NCBI GenBank assembly: GCA_913777615.1
Contig: CAJYTK010000007.1
Location: 296,827-360,826 of the forward strand
From: an uncultured Agrobacterium sp.
GTDB lineage: Bacteria > Pseudomonadota > Alphaproteobacteria > Rhizobiales > Rhizobiaceae
Direction of reading: 5' to 3'
DNA length: 64,000 bases
A program made the position numbers and the translations under genes. Shown piece by piece: positions 1 to 9,180 of this stretch. Under the pieces are notes generated by a model. It worked only from the letters and a program-made list of their open reading frames with translations, was not told the origin of the DNA and did no database searches. Each line of letters starts with the position of its first letter. Position 1 is the stretch's first letter.

Positions 1-849
1 TCCTCCCGCTCTGACCTGAAGATATTCGTCCGAAATCTGCGTTTCGTGACCCGTCAGCATGTCCACCGGGCTTTGCGGATTGACGAAGGAAACAAGCCCC
101 TGTTCGACGACGGGATTGAACGTCACAATCTTGGCGCCCCGCTTCTTTGCTTCCTGTAGAGGATGAAGGAAGCGCGGACTATTGGATCCAGGGTTTTGGC
201 CGAAGAAGAAAAAAGCGTCGGCTTTGTCGAGGTCATCCCAGACAATCGTGCCGACAGGCGAACCGATGACCTTATTCAGGCCTACGGACGTCGTTTCATG
301 GCACATATTCGAGCTTTGAGGCAGGTTGTTGTTTCCATACGTCCTGGCAAGGAGGGCGTACAGGTAAGATGCCTCAAGTCCCGCATGTCCGGAGGAGTAG
401 AAAACGACGCTTTCATGCGGAAGCGATTTCAAAGTCTGACCAATGTCATTGAATGCTTCCTCCCAGGACACCTCCACATAACGGTCGCTCGTGCTGTCGT
501 AACGCAATGGATGCGTCAGTCGCCCAGTCTGCTCAAGGTCATAGTCTTTCCATTCTCGAAGGTTGTTGACCGTGTGATCGGTCCAGAAGTCTGGTGTGCA
601 GCGGGCACTGGTCAAATCGGATATTGTTGCCTTTGCACCGTTTTCGCAAAACTCGAATGGGTGATAATTGACCGGTTTCGGCCAGGCGCAGGATACGCAC
701 ATGACGCCACCCGGCTTGTTTTGCCGGGCCAGTTCTTCAAGCACCATTGGGGATGGTTTGTCGTCGCCCAGGATGCGCGCAATCGACTTGACTGATCCCC
801 AACCACCGGAGGGACCTTCAGACTCGGGATTTGGGATCGTATCGGTCAT
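1..849 (-). CDS. YdeP/FdhF-like molybdopterin oxidoreductase, N-terminal part
   Basis: Partial gene. The reverse strand is open for 283 codons from an ATG at 849 to the left edge, so the C-terminal part lies outside the window. The translation begins MTDTIPNPESEGPSGGWGS and contains GGVMCVSC, a further Cys about 14 residues on (FEFCENGAKAT), then FYSSGHAGLEASY, FFFFGQNPGSNSPRFLH and FVNPQSPVDMLTG. These are typical of the formate-dehydrogenase-alpha-like family that includes E. coli YdeP. Such proteins bind a molybdopterin guanine dinucleotide cofactor, and the N-terminal cysteines would hold an Fe-S cluster. YdeP is linked to acid resistance, but its substrate is not known. It lies 70 bp downstream of the catalase-like gene on the same strand and may be co-transcribed. 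The family call is firm; the reaction is not known. Confidence 0.85.
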   Translation of the reverse strand, partial: MTDTIPNPESEGPSGGWGSVKSIARILGDDKPSPMVLEELARQNKPGGVMCVSCAWPKPVNYHPFEFCENGAKATISDLTSARCTPDFWTDHTVNNLREWKDYDLEQTGRLTHPLRYDSTSDRYVEVSWEEAFNDIGQTLKSLPHESVVFYSSGHAGLEASYLYALLARTYGNNNLPQSSNMCHETTSVGLNKVIGSPVGTIVWDDLDKADAFFFFGQNPGSNSPRFLHPLQEAKKRGAKIVTFNPVVEQGLVSFVNPQSPVDMLTGHETQISDEYLQVRAGG

Positions 850-918
850 GGCGTTCTTCCAATCATGCGACAGAAAGGCGCTCTGTGACGAGCACCTTAT
901 GGATGCTAGTTGGCAAGC

Positions 919-1992
919 TTATTGTGCTGGCTCGTGAAACGGGCAGCCATTGAACTTCGCGCGAAACTCCGCGGAGTGGCGGTACGTTTGTTTGCGAGCG
1001 CGGTTGATGTTGCCCAGTGGTTGGTGATCCGCAAGACCCGTCCATATGCTGAAGCGCATCTCCTCGTCGACCTTTTTGACGTTGCCATCGCTCCAGCTGT
1101 CCTGTGGGAGCGCGGTGATGGTCGCAACCGTGAAGAAAGGCGCTTCGTCCTCCTTCCACTCGACAGTTGGATCTTCGATCGGCTGCTTTTCGATGTCGCG
1201 ACAGAGCTGGACCTGAAACTCCCAAGTCGCGTAGGTGTTCTGCATTTCCGCTTGCACCGTTTCTCGAATGGCATCCTCACGAACGCTTGCGTCGATTTCG
1301 GTTCCGGTTCTTTTGGTCAGGTCCGCTGAGACGGGCTTAAGGCGGAATTTGGCGACATAATCTCCGTAGCGGAACGGCGTAACGCTGAAATAGGTTTCGC
1401 CAAGCGGATCGAGGTTCGGTGCGCCACCGAGCGACTGGACGGTGGGGCTGGAAACACCCACAGCCTCAAGGCCCTTGTTGACGGTTTGAAGGACACTGGA
1501 CATAACAACTTTGGTGCCCTCCATCTTGTCAGTTGTCTTGGCCAAAAGTTTTAGACTGGAGAGAAACTTCTTTGAGTCGGGTGCTTGGAAGACCGGCCCA
1601 TTCACCATCACAAAATCCTGGGTAGAACCCTCGGCATCAGGTAAGCGCGGCCCCTGCGCATCCAGGACCTTTATTGCCAGTCCGCGAGGAAGGGATACTG
1701 CGTCTGGAAGAATATCTCCCGCATTGGTGGACAGGCGCATATAAACCTTGTGGGTGCCGGCTGTCGCAAAAAGACCTTGTCCGAGCTCCGGCGGCAAGTC
1801 CGGCCTGATCGTCATCTCGGCTTCGATGATTCCGTGCGATTTGGCGTGTACGGACCTCACCGCGTGGCCGTAGTCTTCGGCGGTTTTCTCAAGGATGACA
1901 TCGAACTGGTCAATTAGTCCGGAAACGGTTTCCGCCTCATCGTCTCGAATGCTTTCCAGATCTGCGCGATAGCGGATTGGCATGGGTGTCAA
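919..1992 (-). CDS. Catalase-family (SrpA-like) heme protein
   Basis: A small catalase-fold protein of about 357 residues; true monofunctional catalases have about 480 or more. It keeps the distal-side segment VRSVHAKSHG (catalytic His) and QDFVMVNGPVF (the conserved Asn region). Near the C-terminus, NRARKQTYRHSAEFR supplies the Tyr expected to ligate heme. The family includes SrpA-type proteins with weak catalase or organic peroxidase activity, so hydrogen peroxide or lipid peroxide detoxification is inferred. The start is uncertain. GAGGAG lies 7 nt before a TTG at 1992, while an in-frame ATG follows at 1983 (354 residues); a longer frame from 2067 has no ribosome site. It is probably the first gene of a unit with the downstream oxidoreductase. 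Confidence 0.85.
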   Translation of the reverse strand: MTPMPIRYRADLESIRDDEAETVSGLIDQFDVILEKTAEDYGHAVRSVHAKSHGIIEAEMTIRPDLPPELGQGLFATAGTHKVYMRLSTNAGDILPDAVSLPRGLAIKVLDAQGPRLPDAEGSTQDFVMVNGPVFQAPDSKKFLSSLKLLAKTTDKMEGTKVVMSSVLQTVNKGLEAVGVSSPTVQSLGGAPNLDPLGETYFSVTPFRYGDYVAKFRLKPVSADLTKRTGTEIDASVREDAIRETVQAEMQNTYATWEFQVQLCRDIEKQPIEDPTVEWKEDEAPFFTVATITALPQDSWSDGNVKKVDEEMRFSIWTGLADHQPLGNINRARKQTYRHSAEFRAKFNGCPFHEPAQ

Positions 1993-2159
1993 AATAGCGC
2001 TCCTCGTAAAAATGAGGAACGCCGGGGGCTGAGTGAAGGTTCCTGCCATTCTGGCAGTCTCAATCAAGATGGATTTTTTTTCGCAGGTATCGTTCTGGAA
2101 TGGCCTCAGGCTTTTGATCGCAAAATTTCTGACCTATGGCATAGAGTGATTTTAGCGTA

Positions 2160-4031
2160 ATGAGCGATTCCATGCCGCCATCTCAGAGTCCGACCAGCCG
2201 CCTTTTTGTCGATGAAGCCCGCGAAGCACCACTCTCGCTACTGAAACGCGTCTATGGCTACGCGTCTTTTCGTGGGCGCCAGCACGAGGTCGTCGACCAA
2301 GTCATGGCAGGCGGCGACGCTGTGGTCCTGTTTCCGACAGGTGCGGGCAAATCGCTATGCTTCCAGGTTCCGGCGCTGTGCAGGGAGGGGCTGGGCATTG
2401 TGGTGTCGCCCCTGATCGCACTGATGCGCGACCAGGTAGAAGCGCTGAAGCAACTCGGGGTTCGTGCCGCGGCTCTCAATTCGTCCCTTTCGCGCGAAGA
2501 GTTCATGGACGTGCGCAATGCGGTGAACAACCGGGAACTCGATCTTCTGTACGTTACACCCGAGCGCATCGTAACGCCGGGTTTCAAGGAATTCATTGGT
2601 CGCACGCAAATAGCGCTTTTTGCGATTGACGAAGCACATTGCGTTTCACAGTGGGGCCATGATTTCAGGCCTGAATATCGTGAGCTTGGTCGCCTCGCAA
2701 AAGAGTATCCTGGCGTTCCACGCATGGCGCTGACGGCGACGGCCGATCCTCATACACGCGATGACATAATAGAACGGTTGCAGCTTCAAGATGCTGCGGT
2801 TTTCAGCACCTCCTTTGATCGCCCCAACATCGCCTATGAAATTGTCGAGCGTGACCAGCCGAAACAGCAATTGCTGCGCTTTCTCTCGCGCCATAAAGGA
2901 TCGAGCGGTATCGTCTACTGTCTCTCCCGCGCCAAGGTGGAGGAAACGGCGGAGTGGCTGAACACGCAGGGCATAAGAGCGCTTGCCTACCATGCAGGCA
3001 TGGAGCGAGAGATGCGCGACCGCCATCAGGACGCGTTCCTGAAAGAAGAAGACCTTTGCCTCGTGGCGACGGTCGCGTTCGGCATGGGCATCGACAAGCC
3101 GAATGTGCGCTATGTGGCGCATCTTGATCTGCCGGGATCGGTGGAGGCCTACTACCAAGAGACGGGACGCGCTGGGCGCGACGGACTACCGTCCGACGTC
3201 TGGATGGCCTATGGCATGGCCGATGTCATCCAACGCGGTCGAATGATCGACGAGGGCAATTCAAGCCCAGAGATCAAGCGCGTCGAGCGCGCCAAACTCA
3301 ATGCGCTGCTCGGCATTTGCGAAACGGCCGGCTGCCGCAGGCAGGCGATCCTCAAGCATTTCGGCGAATCTCACGGCGGCAGTTGCGGCAATTGCGACAC
3401 CTGCCTGAAACCAGTTGAAACCTGGGACGGGACGGAAGCCGCGATCAAGGCGATGGCGGCGATCTATCGCACGGGTGAACGCTTCGGTACCGGTCACCTC
3501 GTCGATGTTCTGCTTGGCAATGAGAATGACAAGACGATCCGCTTCGGTCACGTCGATATGCCAGTCTTCGGCGCCGGCAAGGATCTTCCGGCAAAGACCT
3601 GGCAATCGGTCTACCGCCAGCTGCTGGCGGCGGGGCTGATCAGCGTTGATCATACCGCGTACGGCGCTTTGAAGCTTGAGCCCGACTCTCGCGCCGTCTT
3701 CAAGAAGGAACGCCAGGTCCGCTTTCGCAAGGACCGACCGACGACCGGCAAAGCGGCTCGGTCATCTTCGGCGAGTTCTGCAAATGCAAAGTCTGGATTG
3801 GAAGGCGCCGATTTCGAACTCTTCCAGGCATTGCGAGCGGTGCGCATGGAAATCTCCAAGGAGCTGGGGGTTCCACCCTATGTCGTCTTCCCTGATACGA
3901 CACTGGTTGCACTTGCGACGGAACGGCCGTCGGACGAGGACGAGATGCTGGATATTTCCGGTGTCGGGCCTTCCAAGCTAGAGCGCTTCGGCGAGGCATT
4001 TCTTGAGGTGATCCAAGCTCACTCACGATGA
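2160..4031 (+). CDS. recQ: ATP-dependent DNA helicase RecQ
   Basis: A 3'-5' superfamily 2 DNA helicase of 623 residues acting in recombinational repair and restart of stalled forks. The Walker A region LFPTGAGKS is at about residues 58-66. The DEAH box ([16 protein letters not shown]) carries the aromatic-rich loop typical of RecQ. The C-terminal helicase half includes [15 protein letters not shown] and the arginine-finger region [11 protein letters not shown] zinc-binding cysteine set follows ([17 protein letters not shown]), then the winged helix and an HRDC domain near 545-620. Length and domain order match full-length bacterial RecQ. The ATG at 2160 directly follows the intergenic region. 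It appears to be a single-gene unit. Confidence 0.97.
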   Translation: MSDSMPPSQSPTSRLFVDEAREAPLSLLKRVYGYASFRGRQHEVVDQVMAGGDAVVLFPTGAGKSLCFQVPALCREGLGIVVSPLIALMRDQVEALKQLGVRAAALNSSLSREEFMDVRNAVNNRELDLLYVTPERIVTPGFKEFIGRTQIALFAIDEAHCVSQWGHDFRPEYRELGRLAKEYPGVPRMALTATADPHTRDDIIERLQLQDAAVFSTSFDRPNIAYEIVERDQPKQQLLRFLSRHKGSSGIVYCLSRAKVEETAEWLNTQGIRALAYHAGMEREMRDRHQDAFLKEEDLCLVATVAFGMGIDKPNVRYVAHLDLPGSVEAYYQETGRAGRDGLPSDVWMAYGMADVIQRGRMIDEGNSSPEIKRVERAKLNALLGICETAGCRRQAILKHFGESHGGSCGNCDTCLKPVETWDGTEAAIKAMAAIYRTGERFGTGHLVDVLLGNENDKTIRFGHVDMPVFGAGKDLPAKTWQSVYRQLLAAGLISVDHTAYGALKLEPDSRAVFKKERQVRFRKDRPTTGKAARSSSASSANAKSGLEGADFELFQALRAVRMEISKELGVPPYVVFPDTTLVALATERPSDEDEMLDISGVGPSKLERFGEAFLEVIQAHSR

Positions 4032-4154
4032 CCGTGACACTTTTGGCGCAGCGTTTGTTCTATATGAGTGTGATGCCATGGATGTGATCCTCCACCGCTT
4101 GCCACATGGTGTTCCATCGGCAAGAAGGAGGCGCAATTTCTATGGATCTCCCAC

Positions 4155-4877
4155 ATGACACTTCTTCAGCGCGTATCCCGTCGCGGCTTCATCTTTGGAG
4201 CGCTTTCCGCAACAGCCGCTCTCGCAGGCTGCCAAACCAACTCTACGCCGGCCGTGGTGCCGCAAGCAGCTCGGCGGCCCATCGTACCGCCAGATGAGGC
4301 GGAGTTGCAGCAGCGCTATGCGGCGTTGGAGGATGGCGGGCACATGCTTCCCGCGATCCCTTACCAGCAGATCGATCCAAAATATTACCGTCAGCGTGTG
4401 TTGGATCCGACAGGCGAAAAGCCCGGTACCGTGGTCGTCGATACGCCAAACCGCTTCCTCTATGTGGTCGAACCCGGCGGCACGGCTATGCGCTATGGTG
4501 TGGGCCTCGGCCGTGACGGTTTTGCCTGGGAAGGTGAGGGGATCGTTCATTGGCGCCAGGCGTGGCCACGCTGGAAGGTTCCGGCCGAAATGGTTGCTCG
4601 CCAGCCCAAACTGGCACGATTCTCGGTCGAAAATGGAGGCATGGATCCCGGCATCAAGAACCCGCTTGGTGCGCGCGCGCTTTACATCTTTAAGGATGGC
4701 AAGGACACGCTTTACCGCCTCCACGGTTCGCCAGAATGGCAGTCGATCGGCAAAGCGACGTCATCTGGTTGTGTTCGACTGGTCAACCAGGACGTGATCG
4801 ATCTATACCAGCGCGTACCCTACCACGCCCGTATTGTCGTCCATCAGGCGCCGCTTGTCGCCCGCGTCTCAGCGTAA
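4155..4877 (+). CDS. L,D-transpeptidase (YkuD family), exported
   Basis: A 240-residue periplasmic cell-wall enzyme. The N-terminus SRRGFIFGALSAT resembles a Tat or Sec signal and ends in a lipobox-like ALAGC (Cys26), so it is probably lipid-anchored. The YkuD domain covers about 90-235, with His190 (LHG) and Cys206 in SSGCVRL as the catalytic pair. Members cross-link peptidoglycan by 3-3 bonds or attach proteins to it, and L,D-transpeptidases are abundant in Rhizobiales. The start is unusual: a strong AAGGAGG at 4125-4131 sits 25 nt before this ATG but only 10 nt before another ATG (4142) in a different frame. The gene is convergent with the next one, 7 bp apart. Confidence 0.92.
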   Translation: MTLLQRVSRRGFIFGALSATAALAGCQTNSTPAVVPQAARRPIVPPDEAELQQRYAALEDGGHMLPAIPYQQIDPKYYRQRVLDPTGEKPGTVVVDTPNRFLYVVEPGGTAMRYGVGLGRDGFAWEGEGIVHWRQAWPRWKVPAEMVARQPKLARFSVENGGMDPGIKNPLGARALYIFKDGKDTLYRLHGSPEWQSIGKATSSGCVRLVNQDVIDLYQRVPYHARIVVHQAPLVARVSA

Positions 4878-4884
4878 CTTTGCG

Positions 4885-5502
4885 TTATCTGAGAAGGCCA
4901 TCGCGGTCGAACTCTTCCCACCCGGAGAGTTCGGCTGAGTTACGTTTCGCCGGGCGAGCCAACTTCGCCTTTTTGAGCGAGCGCGTCAGCTTGGCTTGAT
5001 GCGCCGCACGCCTCCTGTTCTCCGCCTTCGCGGCAATATCGTGTTCTCGCCATTCGTCGATGACGCCGCTGTTGAGAAGTTCTTCGACAACCTTCGGTTC
5101 GAAGACGTGAAAGGTGATCCGTTTCGCCCGGCCACGCAGTCTCACTGTTCTGATCCCGCCGCTTGGTAAGCGACCATCCTCGAGCCACCGACGACGCTCT
5201 GTCGTGGAGATTGTAAGGATATCTTCGATCTCGCGCGGTAAAACGGGCAGGCTGTCCATGGTTTCCAGCAGTTTGGAGATTTTGGCGCTTGCTGCCTTAA
5301 AGTCGTTTTCGTCGTCTTCCGGCACCGACAGTGTCAGAACCACGCCTGCAATATCCAAATCCTTGCGAACCGCCAAAGGCAATTTGGCCCGCAACTCCAT
5401 CAAGATACCCTTGGCGCGAACCGACGACCCTAGCGTTGCTGCGGGCTGCAGCGTCCACGACTCTCTCAGGTGCGGTACGCAGGTGGATTTCTTCTTCGCC
5501 AT
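4885..5502 (-). CDS. Conserved hypothetical basic protein with HTH-like segment
   Basis: I do not recognise a named family. The 205-residue protein has no signal peptide or membrane segment. An N-terminal region (LPLAVRKDLDIAGVVLTLSVPEDDENDFKAA) looks like an alpha/beta domain. It is followed by LPREIEDILTISTTERRRWLEDGRLPSGG, which reads like a short MerR/excisionase-type helix-turn-helix with a wing. The C-terminal third is Lys/Arg/Ala rich (AKAENRRRAAHQAKLTRSLKKAKLARPAKR), which suggests nucleic-acid binding. The start is the ATG at 5502 (MAKKKS). It is convergent with the L,D-transpeptidase and divergent from the ABC transporter operon. A DNA-binding role is inferred only from composition and the HTH-like stretch. 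Confidence 0.7.
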   Translation of the reverse strand: MAKKKSTCVPHLRESWTLQPAATLGSSVRAKGILMELRAKLPLAVRKDLDIAGVVLTLSVPEDDENDFKAASAKISKLLETMDSLPVLPREIEDILTISTTERRRWLEDGRLPSGGIRTVRLRGRAKRITFHVFEPKVVEELLNSGVIDEWREHDIAAKAENRRRAAHQAKLTRSLKKAKLARPAKRNSAELSGWEEFDRDGLLR

Positions 5503-5591
5503 GGAGGCTTAGATGGGGCCGGCGCTCGCCGTGGTCAACATGTGCGTCCGCTCTTTATCAGCTTTCTCGTTTCTCAGCAGCAACAACCAGA

Positions 5592-5619
5592 TTGACAGCC
5601 TCTCCCTTTCGGTTATTCT
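5592..5619 (+). promoter_or_regulatory. Candidate sigma-70 promoter of the peptide-type ABC operon
   Basis: TTGACA at 5592-5597 matches the -35 consensus. TATTCT at 5614-5619 follows after 16 bp as a plausible -10. Transcription would start near 5626, about 47 bp before the binding-protein ATG. Assignment is by eye only. Confidence 0.45.
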
Positions 5620-5620
5620 C

Positions 5621-5648
5621 TTATAAAAGCTTATATAACATAATAACG
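5621..5648 (+). promoter_or_regulatory. Candidate IclR operator: near-palindrome plus CATAATAACG
   Basis: TTATAAAAGCTTATATAA (5621-5638) is an 18-bp palindrome with one mismatched pair. It is followed directly by CATAATAACG (5639-5648). The exact reverse complement of that 10-mer occurs at 11800-11809, in the gap between the IclR gene and the SelA-like gene. The site overlaps or follows the predicted transcription start, as expected for a repressor site. Binding by the IclR protein is inferred. Confidence 0.5.
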
Positions 5649-5672
5649 GAACAATGAAGCTGGGAGTATGAT

Positions 5673-7202
5673 ATGAAACTGAAGCTCGCATTTCTTCTCG
5701 CCACCGCGTTAATCGTTAGCCCATCGGTTCTCTTCGCGCAGGATCGCGGCGGGGTGATCAATGTCGCAACGATTGGTGAGCCGCCAACACTTGACCCCAT
5801 GGCCTCCACCGCCGATCTCGTCGGCATCGTCACGCAGCATATCTTCGAAACGCTCTACACCTTCGACAAGGAGTGGAAGACAGCACCGCTTCTGGCGGAA
5901 AGCCTTCCTGAAATCAGCGCGGACGGTAAAACCTACACGATCAAGCTGCGCTCCGGCATCAAGTTCCACGACGGTTCCGATATGGCGTCGGACGATGTCG
6001 TTGCCTCTCTCAATCGTTGGGTTAAGGTTGCCTCTCGCGGCAAGCAGGCTGCGTCGTTCATTGACAAGATCGAAGCGACTGATCCCTCGACCGTGACGAT
6101 CACATTGAAGCAGCCTTACGCGCCACTCGTTTCGCTTCTCGCCTTCAACAATTCGGCCGCCATTATTCTTCCAGCTGAAAAGCAGGAAGAGCCTATGAAG
6201 GAGTTCATCGGTACTGGCCCTTACATGCTGAAAGAGCGCAAGGCGGATCAATATATCCAGCTCATTCGCTTCGATGGCTACAAGTCACGCGACGGCGAAG
6301 GCAATGGTTATGGCGGCGCGCGGCATCAATATCTCGATGAGATCCGCTTCGTTCCGGTGCCGGACGCCAATACTCGCGTCGAGGCAGCGGTCTCCGGGCA
6401 ATATGACTATATCGATTCCATTCCGGTGGAGTCCTTCGACAAAATCAAATCCTCCTCCGCCACTGAACCCTTGGTACTGAAGCCCTTCGGCTATCCTGTC
6501 TTCGTCTTCAACACGGCCGAAGGCTTGGCGAAGGATGTTGCCATGCGCAAGGCGATCCGCCAGGCACTCAGCATGGAAGATATGCTGGCTGCAGCCTTCG
6601 GCAGCACGGACTTCTACGCGCTTGACGGCGATATCTACCCGAAGAACTTTATCTGGAATACGGATGCGGGTGTTGAGGGCAACTACAATATTGCCGATCC
6701 GGAAGGCGCTGCCACAGCCGCCAAGGCTGCCGGTTACGACGGCGAAAAGCCGATCCGCATTCTCACCAGCCGCCAGTATGAGTTCCACTACAAGATGGCG
6801 CAGGTCGCTGCCGAATATCTCAAGCTTGCAGGCTTCAAGGTGGACATGCAGGTGGTGGACTGGGCAACGCTGACCCAGCGCCGTGCCGACAAGGCGCTTT
6901 GGGATATCTACATTACCCATAGCCCATTCCTTCCCGAACCCGCTTTGATCGGTTCTCTTGCTCCGACATCGCCCGGCTGGTGGGACACGCCTCTGCGCAA
7001 GCAGACGGTTGAGGCTTTCTCGGCGGAATCCGATCCGCAGAAGCGCATCGCTCTTTGGGCCGATGTGCAGAAAGCCATGTATGAGGAAATTCCCTACATG
7101 AAGATCGGCGACTTCAATGCGGTCGCCGCCAAGTCAAAGAAGATCGAAGGTATTGAAGCGGCACCTTGGCCTTACTTCTGGAACGCTTCCATCAAGAAGT
7201 AG
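5673..7202 (+). CDS. ABC transporter substrate-binding protein, family 5 (peptide/opine type)
   Basis: A periplasmic binding protein of 509 residues with a Sec signal peptide (MKLKLAFLLATALIVSPSVLFAQ, cleavage after FAQ). The mature start GGVINVATIGEPPTLDPMAS is the classic SBP_bac_5 beginning. GIKFHDGSDMASDDVVASLNRW and GTGPYMLKE are further family marks. This family delivers di/oligopeptides, opines, nickel or glycosides to DppBC-type permeases. GGGAG lies 6 nt before the ATG. It heads a cluster with two permeases, an amidohydrolase and a RidA protein, so the ligand is probably an N-acylated or peptide-like compound that the cluster then breaks down. A stem-loop follows the stop codon. Confidence 0.93.
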   Translation: MKLKLAFLLATALIVSPSVLFAQDRGGVINVATIGEPPTLDPMASTADLVGIVTQHIFETLYTFDKEWKTAPLLAESLPEISADGKTYTIKLRSGIKFHDGSDMASDDVVASLNRWVKVASRGKQAASFIDKIEATDPSTVTITLKQPYAPLVSLLAFNNSAAIILPAEKQEEPMKEFIGTGPYMLKERKADQYIQLIRFDGYKSRDGEGNGYGGARHQYLDEIRFVPVPDANTRVEAAVSGQYDYIDSIPVESFDKIKSSSATEPLVLKPFGYPVFVFNTAEGLAKDVAMRKAIRQALSMEDMLAAAFGSTDFYALDGDIYPKNFIWNTDAGVEGNYNIADPEGAATAAKAAGYDGEKPIRILTSRQYEFHYKMAQVAAEYLKLAGFKVDMQVVDWATLTQRRADKALWDIYITHSPFLPEPALIGSLAPTSPGWWDTPLRKQTVEAFSAESDPQKRIALWADVQKAMYEEIPYMKIGDFNAVAAKSKKIEGIEAAPWPYFWNASIKK

Positions 7203-7216
7203 TGGTTCGACTGATC

Positions 7217-7276
7217 GGCATCGCGCCAGTGATCGCCTCGTGTTCTGTGGAACGCGTAGAGAGCTGGCGCGATACC
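7217..7276 (+). promoter_or_regulatory. Intercistronic inverted repeat between binding protein and permease
   Basis: The arms GGCATCGCGCCAG (7217-7229) and CTGGCGCGATACC (7264-7276) pair at 12 of 13 positions across a 34-nt loop. The position in the 141-bp gap after the binding-protein gene fits a structure that lowers downstream expression or protects the upstream mRNA, giving more binding protein than permease. There is no U-tract, so full termination is not implied. Confidence 0.55.
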
Positions 7277-7343
7277 GAAGCGCATTTCATCACAGCGTGT
7301 CCGAGCAGACTCCTTTACCCTGCGACAAGGGAAAACGAAGCCC

Positions 7344-8285
7344 ATGATCCGATATATCCTCCAGCGCCTCATCGGCATGATCGTCGTGATGTTTCTCGTC
7401 GTCACGATCGTCTTCATCATTGTGCGCGTCACACCGGGCGATCCCGCAGCCGTCATGCTTGGACCGGATGCGTCTGCGCAAGACATCGCGGACTTGAGAA
7501 CCAGGCTAGGGCTCGATCAGTCGCTGGCGGTGCAATATTTCTACTACCTAGGCCAAATGCTGAAGGGCGATCTTGGTCAGTCGATCTTCCTCAACATGCC
7601 TGTAACCGCGGCATTGTTCGATCGCGCTGAGCCGACTTTCTTTCTCACGCTGTTTTCGCTGCTGATTGCCAGTGTCATTGCCTTGCCGATCGGCATTTAT
7701 GCCGCCTATCGCCGGGGCTCTTTCATCGATCAGGCCGCAACGACGGTTGCGATGCTGGCGGCCAGCATCCCAAGCTTTTGGCTTGGCCTCATTCTCATGC
7801 AGTTCTTTGCTGTGCGGCTGAACCTCTTTCCGGTTTCCGGCTACGGCGGCCCGGGCTCGAGCTTCATTGACCGCATGTATCATTTGACGCTGCCGGCTTT
7901 CGCGCTTGGACTAGTGTCTTCGGCTCTGATCCTGCGTTTCACCCGCGCGTCGATGCTCGATGTTCTGGGTGACGATTATATTCGAACCGCCCGGGCGAAG
8001 GGTGTCGTCGAACGCCGCGTCGTCATGAAGCATGCGCTGAAGAACGCACTCATCCCCATACTCACCGTCATTGGTTTGACGGCGGCGGTGCTGATCTCGG
8101 GCGCCGTTGTGACGGAGACCGTCTTCGGTCTTCCGGGTGTGGGTAGCCTCGTTGTCTCGGCGGTTCTGAGGCGCGACTATCCCGTCATTCAGGGCGCGCT
8201 TCTCGTCATTGCAGCACTTTATGTCCTCATCAATTTCGCGATCGACATGCTCTACCTGCTGATCGATCCGCGTGTGCGCTACTAA
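7344..8285 (+). CDS. ABC transporter permease, DppB type
   Basis: Inner-membrane permease of 313 residues. The N-terminus MIRYILQRLIGMIVVMFLVVTIVF is the conserved first membrane helix and cytoplasmic anchor of DppB/OppB proteins. It is followed by VTPGDPAAVMLGPDAS, a TM_PBP1-type extracytoplasmic segment. The EAA loop that contacts the ATPase is DYIRTARAKGVVERRVVMKHALKNALIP. Six transmembrane helices are expected. It would pair with the next gene, with the double ATPase at 13127 powering the pore. The ATG at 7344 follows a purine-rich stretch (GGGAAAACGAAG). Confidence 0.93.
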   Translation: MIRYILQRLIGMIVVMFLVVTIVFIIVRVTPGDPAAVMLGPDASAQDIADLRTRLGLDQSLAVQYFYYLGQMLKGDLGQSIFLNMPVTAALFDRAEPTFFLTLFSLLIASVIALPIGIYAAYRRGSFIDQAATTVAMLAASIPSFWLGLILMQFFAVRLNLFPVSGYGGPGSSFIDRMYHLTLPAFALGLVSSALILRFTRASMLDVLGDDYIRTARAKGVVERRVVMKHALKNALIPILTVIGLTAAVLISGAVVTETVFGLPGVGSLVVSAVLRRDYPVIQGALLVIAALYVLINFAIDMLYLLIDPRVRY

Positions 8286-8300
8286 AGGGGGCGGGAACCG

Positions 8301-9179
8301 ATGACGGATATTGCCACGACCACTCCAACGCCTGCAGCGAGCGAAGGCACGAAGTTTCTGAAACGCTTTCTGAAACGCAAGACGGTGGCCTTTGGCCTGT
8401 TCGTGCTTGTCATCTTCGTACTTCTGGCCGCGCTCGCGCCCTGGATTGCACCTTACTCGCCATCTAAGCTGTCCATCGTCAATCGCCTCAAGCCGCCCAG
8501 CGAAACCTTCTGGTTCGGCACGGATGAGTTTGGCCGCGACGTCTTCTCGCGCACCATCTACGCGGGCCGTTTGTCGCTGCTCGTTGGTGCTTCCGTTGTG
8601 ACGTTGTCGGCGATCATCGGTGTGACGCTCGGGCTGCTCGCCGGCTTCTTCAAGCGGCTGGACACACCGATTGCCCGGCTGATCGATGCGATGATGGCTT
8701 TCCCGGACATTCTTCTTGCCATTGCGCTTGTCGCAGCATTGGGGCCATCGCTCACCACCGTGATCATCGCCTTGTCGATTGTCTATTCGCCGCGTCTTGC
8801 CCGTATCGTGCGCGCCTCTACGCTCGTCATCAGGGAGCTTCCCTATGTCGAGGCCGCTCAGGCGCTGGGCATCTCCACCTTTCACATCATGACGCGGCAT
8901 GTGCTGCGCAATCTATTGTCGCCAATCTTGGTGCAGGCCTCGTTCCTGTTTGCCAGCGCCATGCTGGCGGAAGCGGGCCTGTCTTTTCTCGGGCTGGGTG
9001 TCAGCCCGGAAATTCCGACCTGGGGCACGATGATTGCCGCTGGCCGCCAATATATCGGGCAAGCCGACTGGATGACCTACTTCCCCGGCTTTGCCATCAT
9101 TCTCTCCGTCCTTTCGCTGCAAATGGTCGGCGACGGGTTGCGGGACATGCTCGATCCAAGACTACGAAGGGATTTGTAA
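8301..9179 (+). CDS. ABC transporter permease, DppC type
   Basis: Second inner-membrane permease of the peptide-type transporter, 292 residues. It has the DppC/OppC N-terminal helix (FLKRKTVAFGLFVLVIFVLLAALAPW), then the family segment FWFGTDEFGRDVFSRTIYAGRLSL. The EAA loop PYVEAAQALGISTFHIMTRHVLRNLL contacts the ATPase. It starts 15 bp after the DppB stop behind AAAGGGGGCGGGA. The amidohydrolase begins 1 bp after its stop, which indicates translational coupling. Confidence 0.93.
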   Translation: MTDIATTTPTPAASEGTKFLKRFLKRKTVAFGLFVLVIFVLLAALAPWIAPYSPSKLSIVNRLKPPSETFWFGTDEFGRDVFSRTIYAGRLSLLVGASVVTLSAIIGVTLGLLAGFFKRLDTPIARLIDAMMAFPDILLAIALVAALGPSLTTVIIALSIVYSPRLARIVRASTLVIRELPYVEAAQALGISTFHIMTRHVLRNLLSPILVQASFLFASAMLAEAGLSFLGLGVSPEIPTWGTMIAAGRQYIGQADWMTYFPGFAIILSVLSLQMVGDGLRDMLDPRLRRDL

Positions 9180-9180
9180 T

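Noticed and set aside
163-795. 210-codon plus-strand frame at the left edge
   Set aside because: It is antisense to a clear molybdopterin oxidoreductase frame, and its product has no family features or ribosome site.
910-1329. Plus-strand frame over the catalase-like gene
   Set aside because: It is antisense to conserved catalase-family motifs.
7911-8900. 329-codon minus-strand frame across the two permease genes
   Set aside because: It is antisense to two conserved permeases, and its low-complexity His/Arg/Asp-rich product is a codon-bias artefact.
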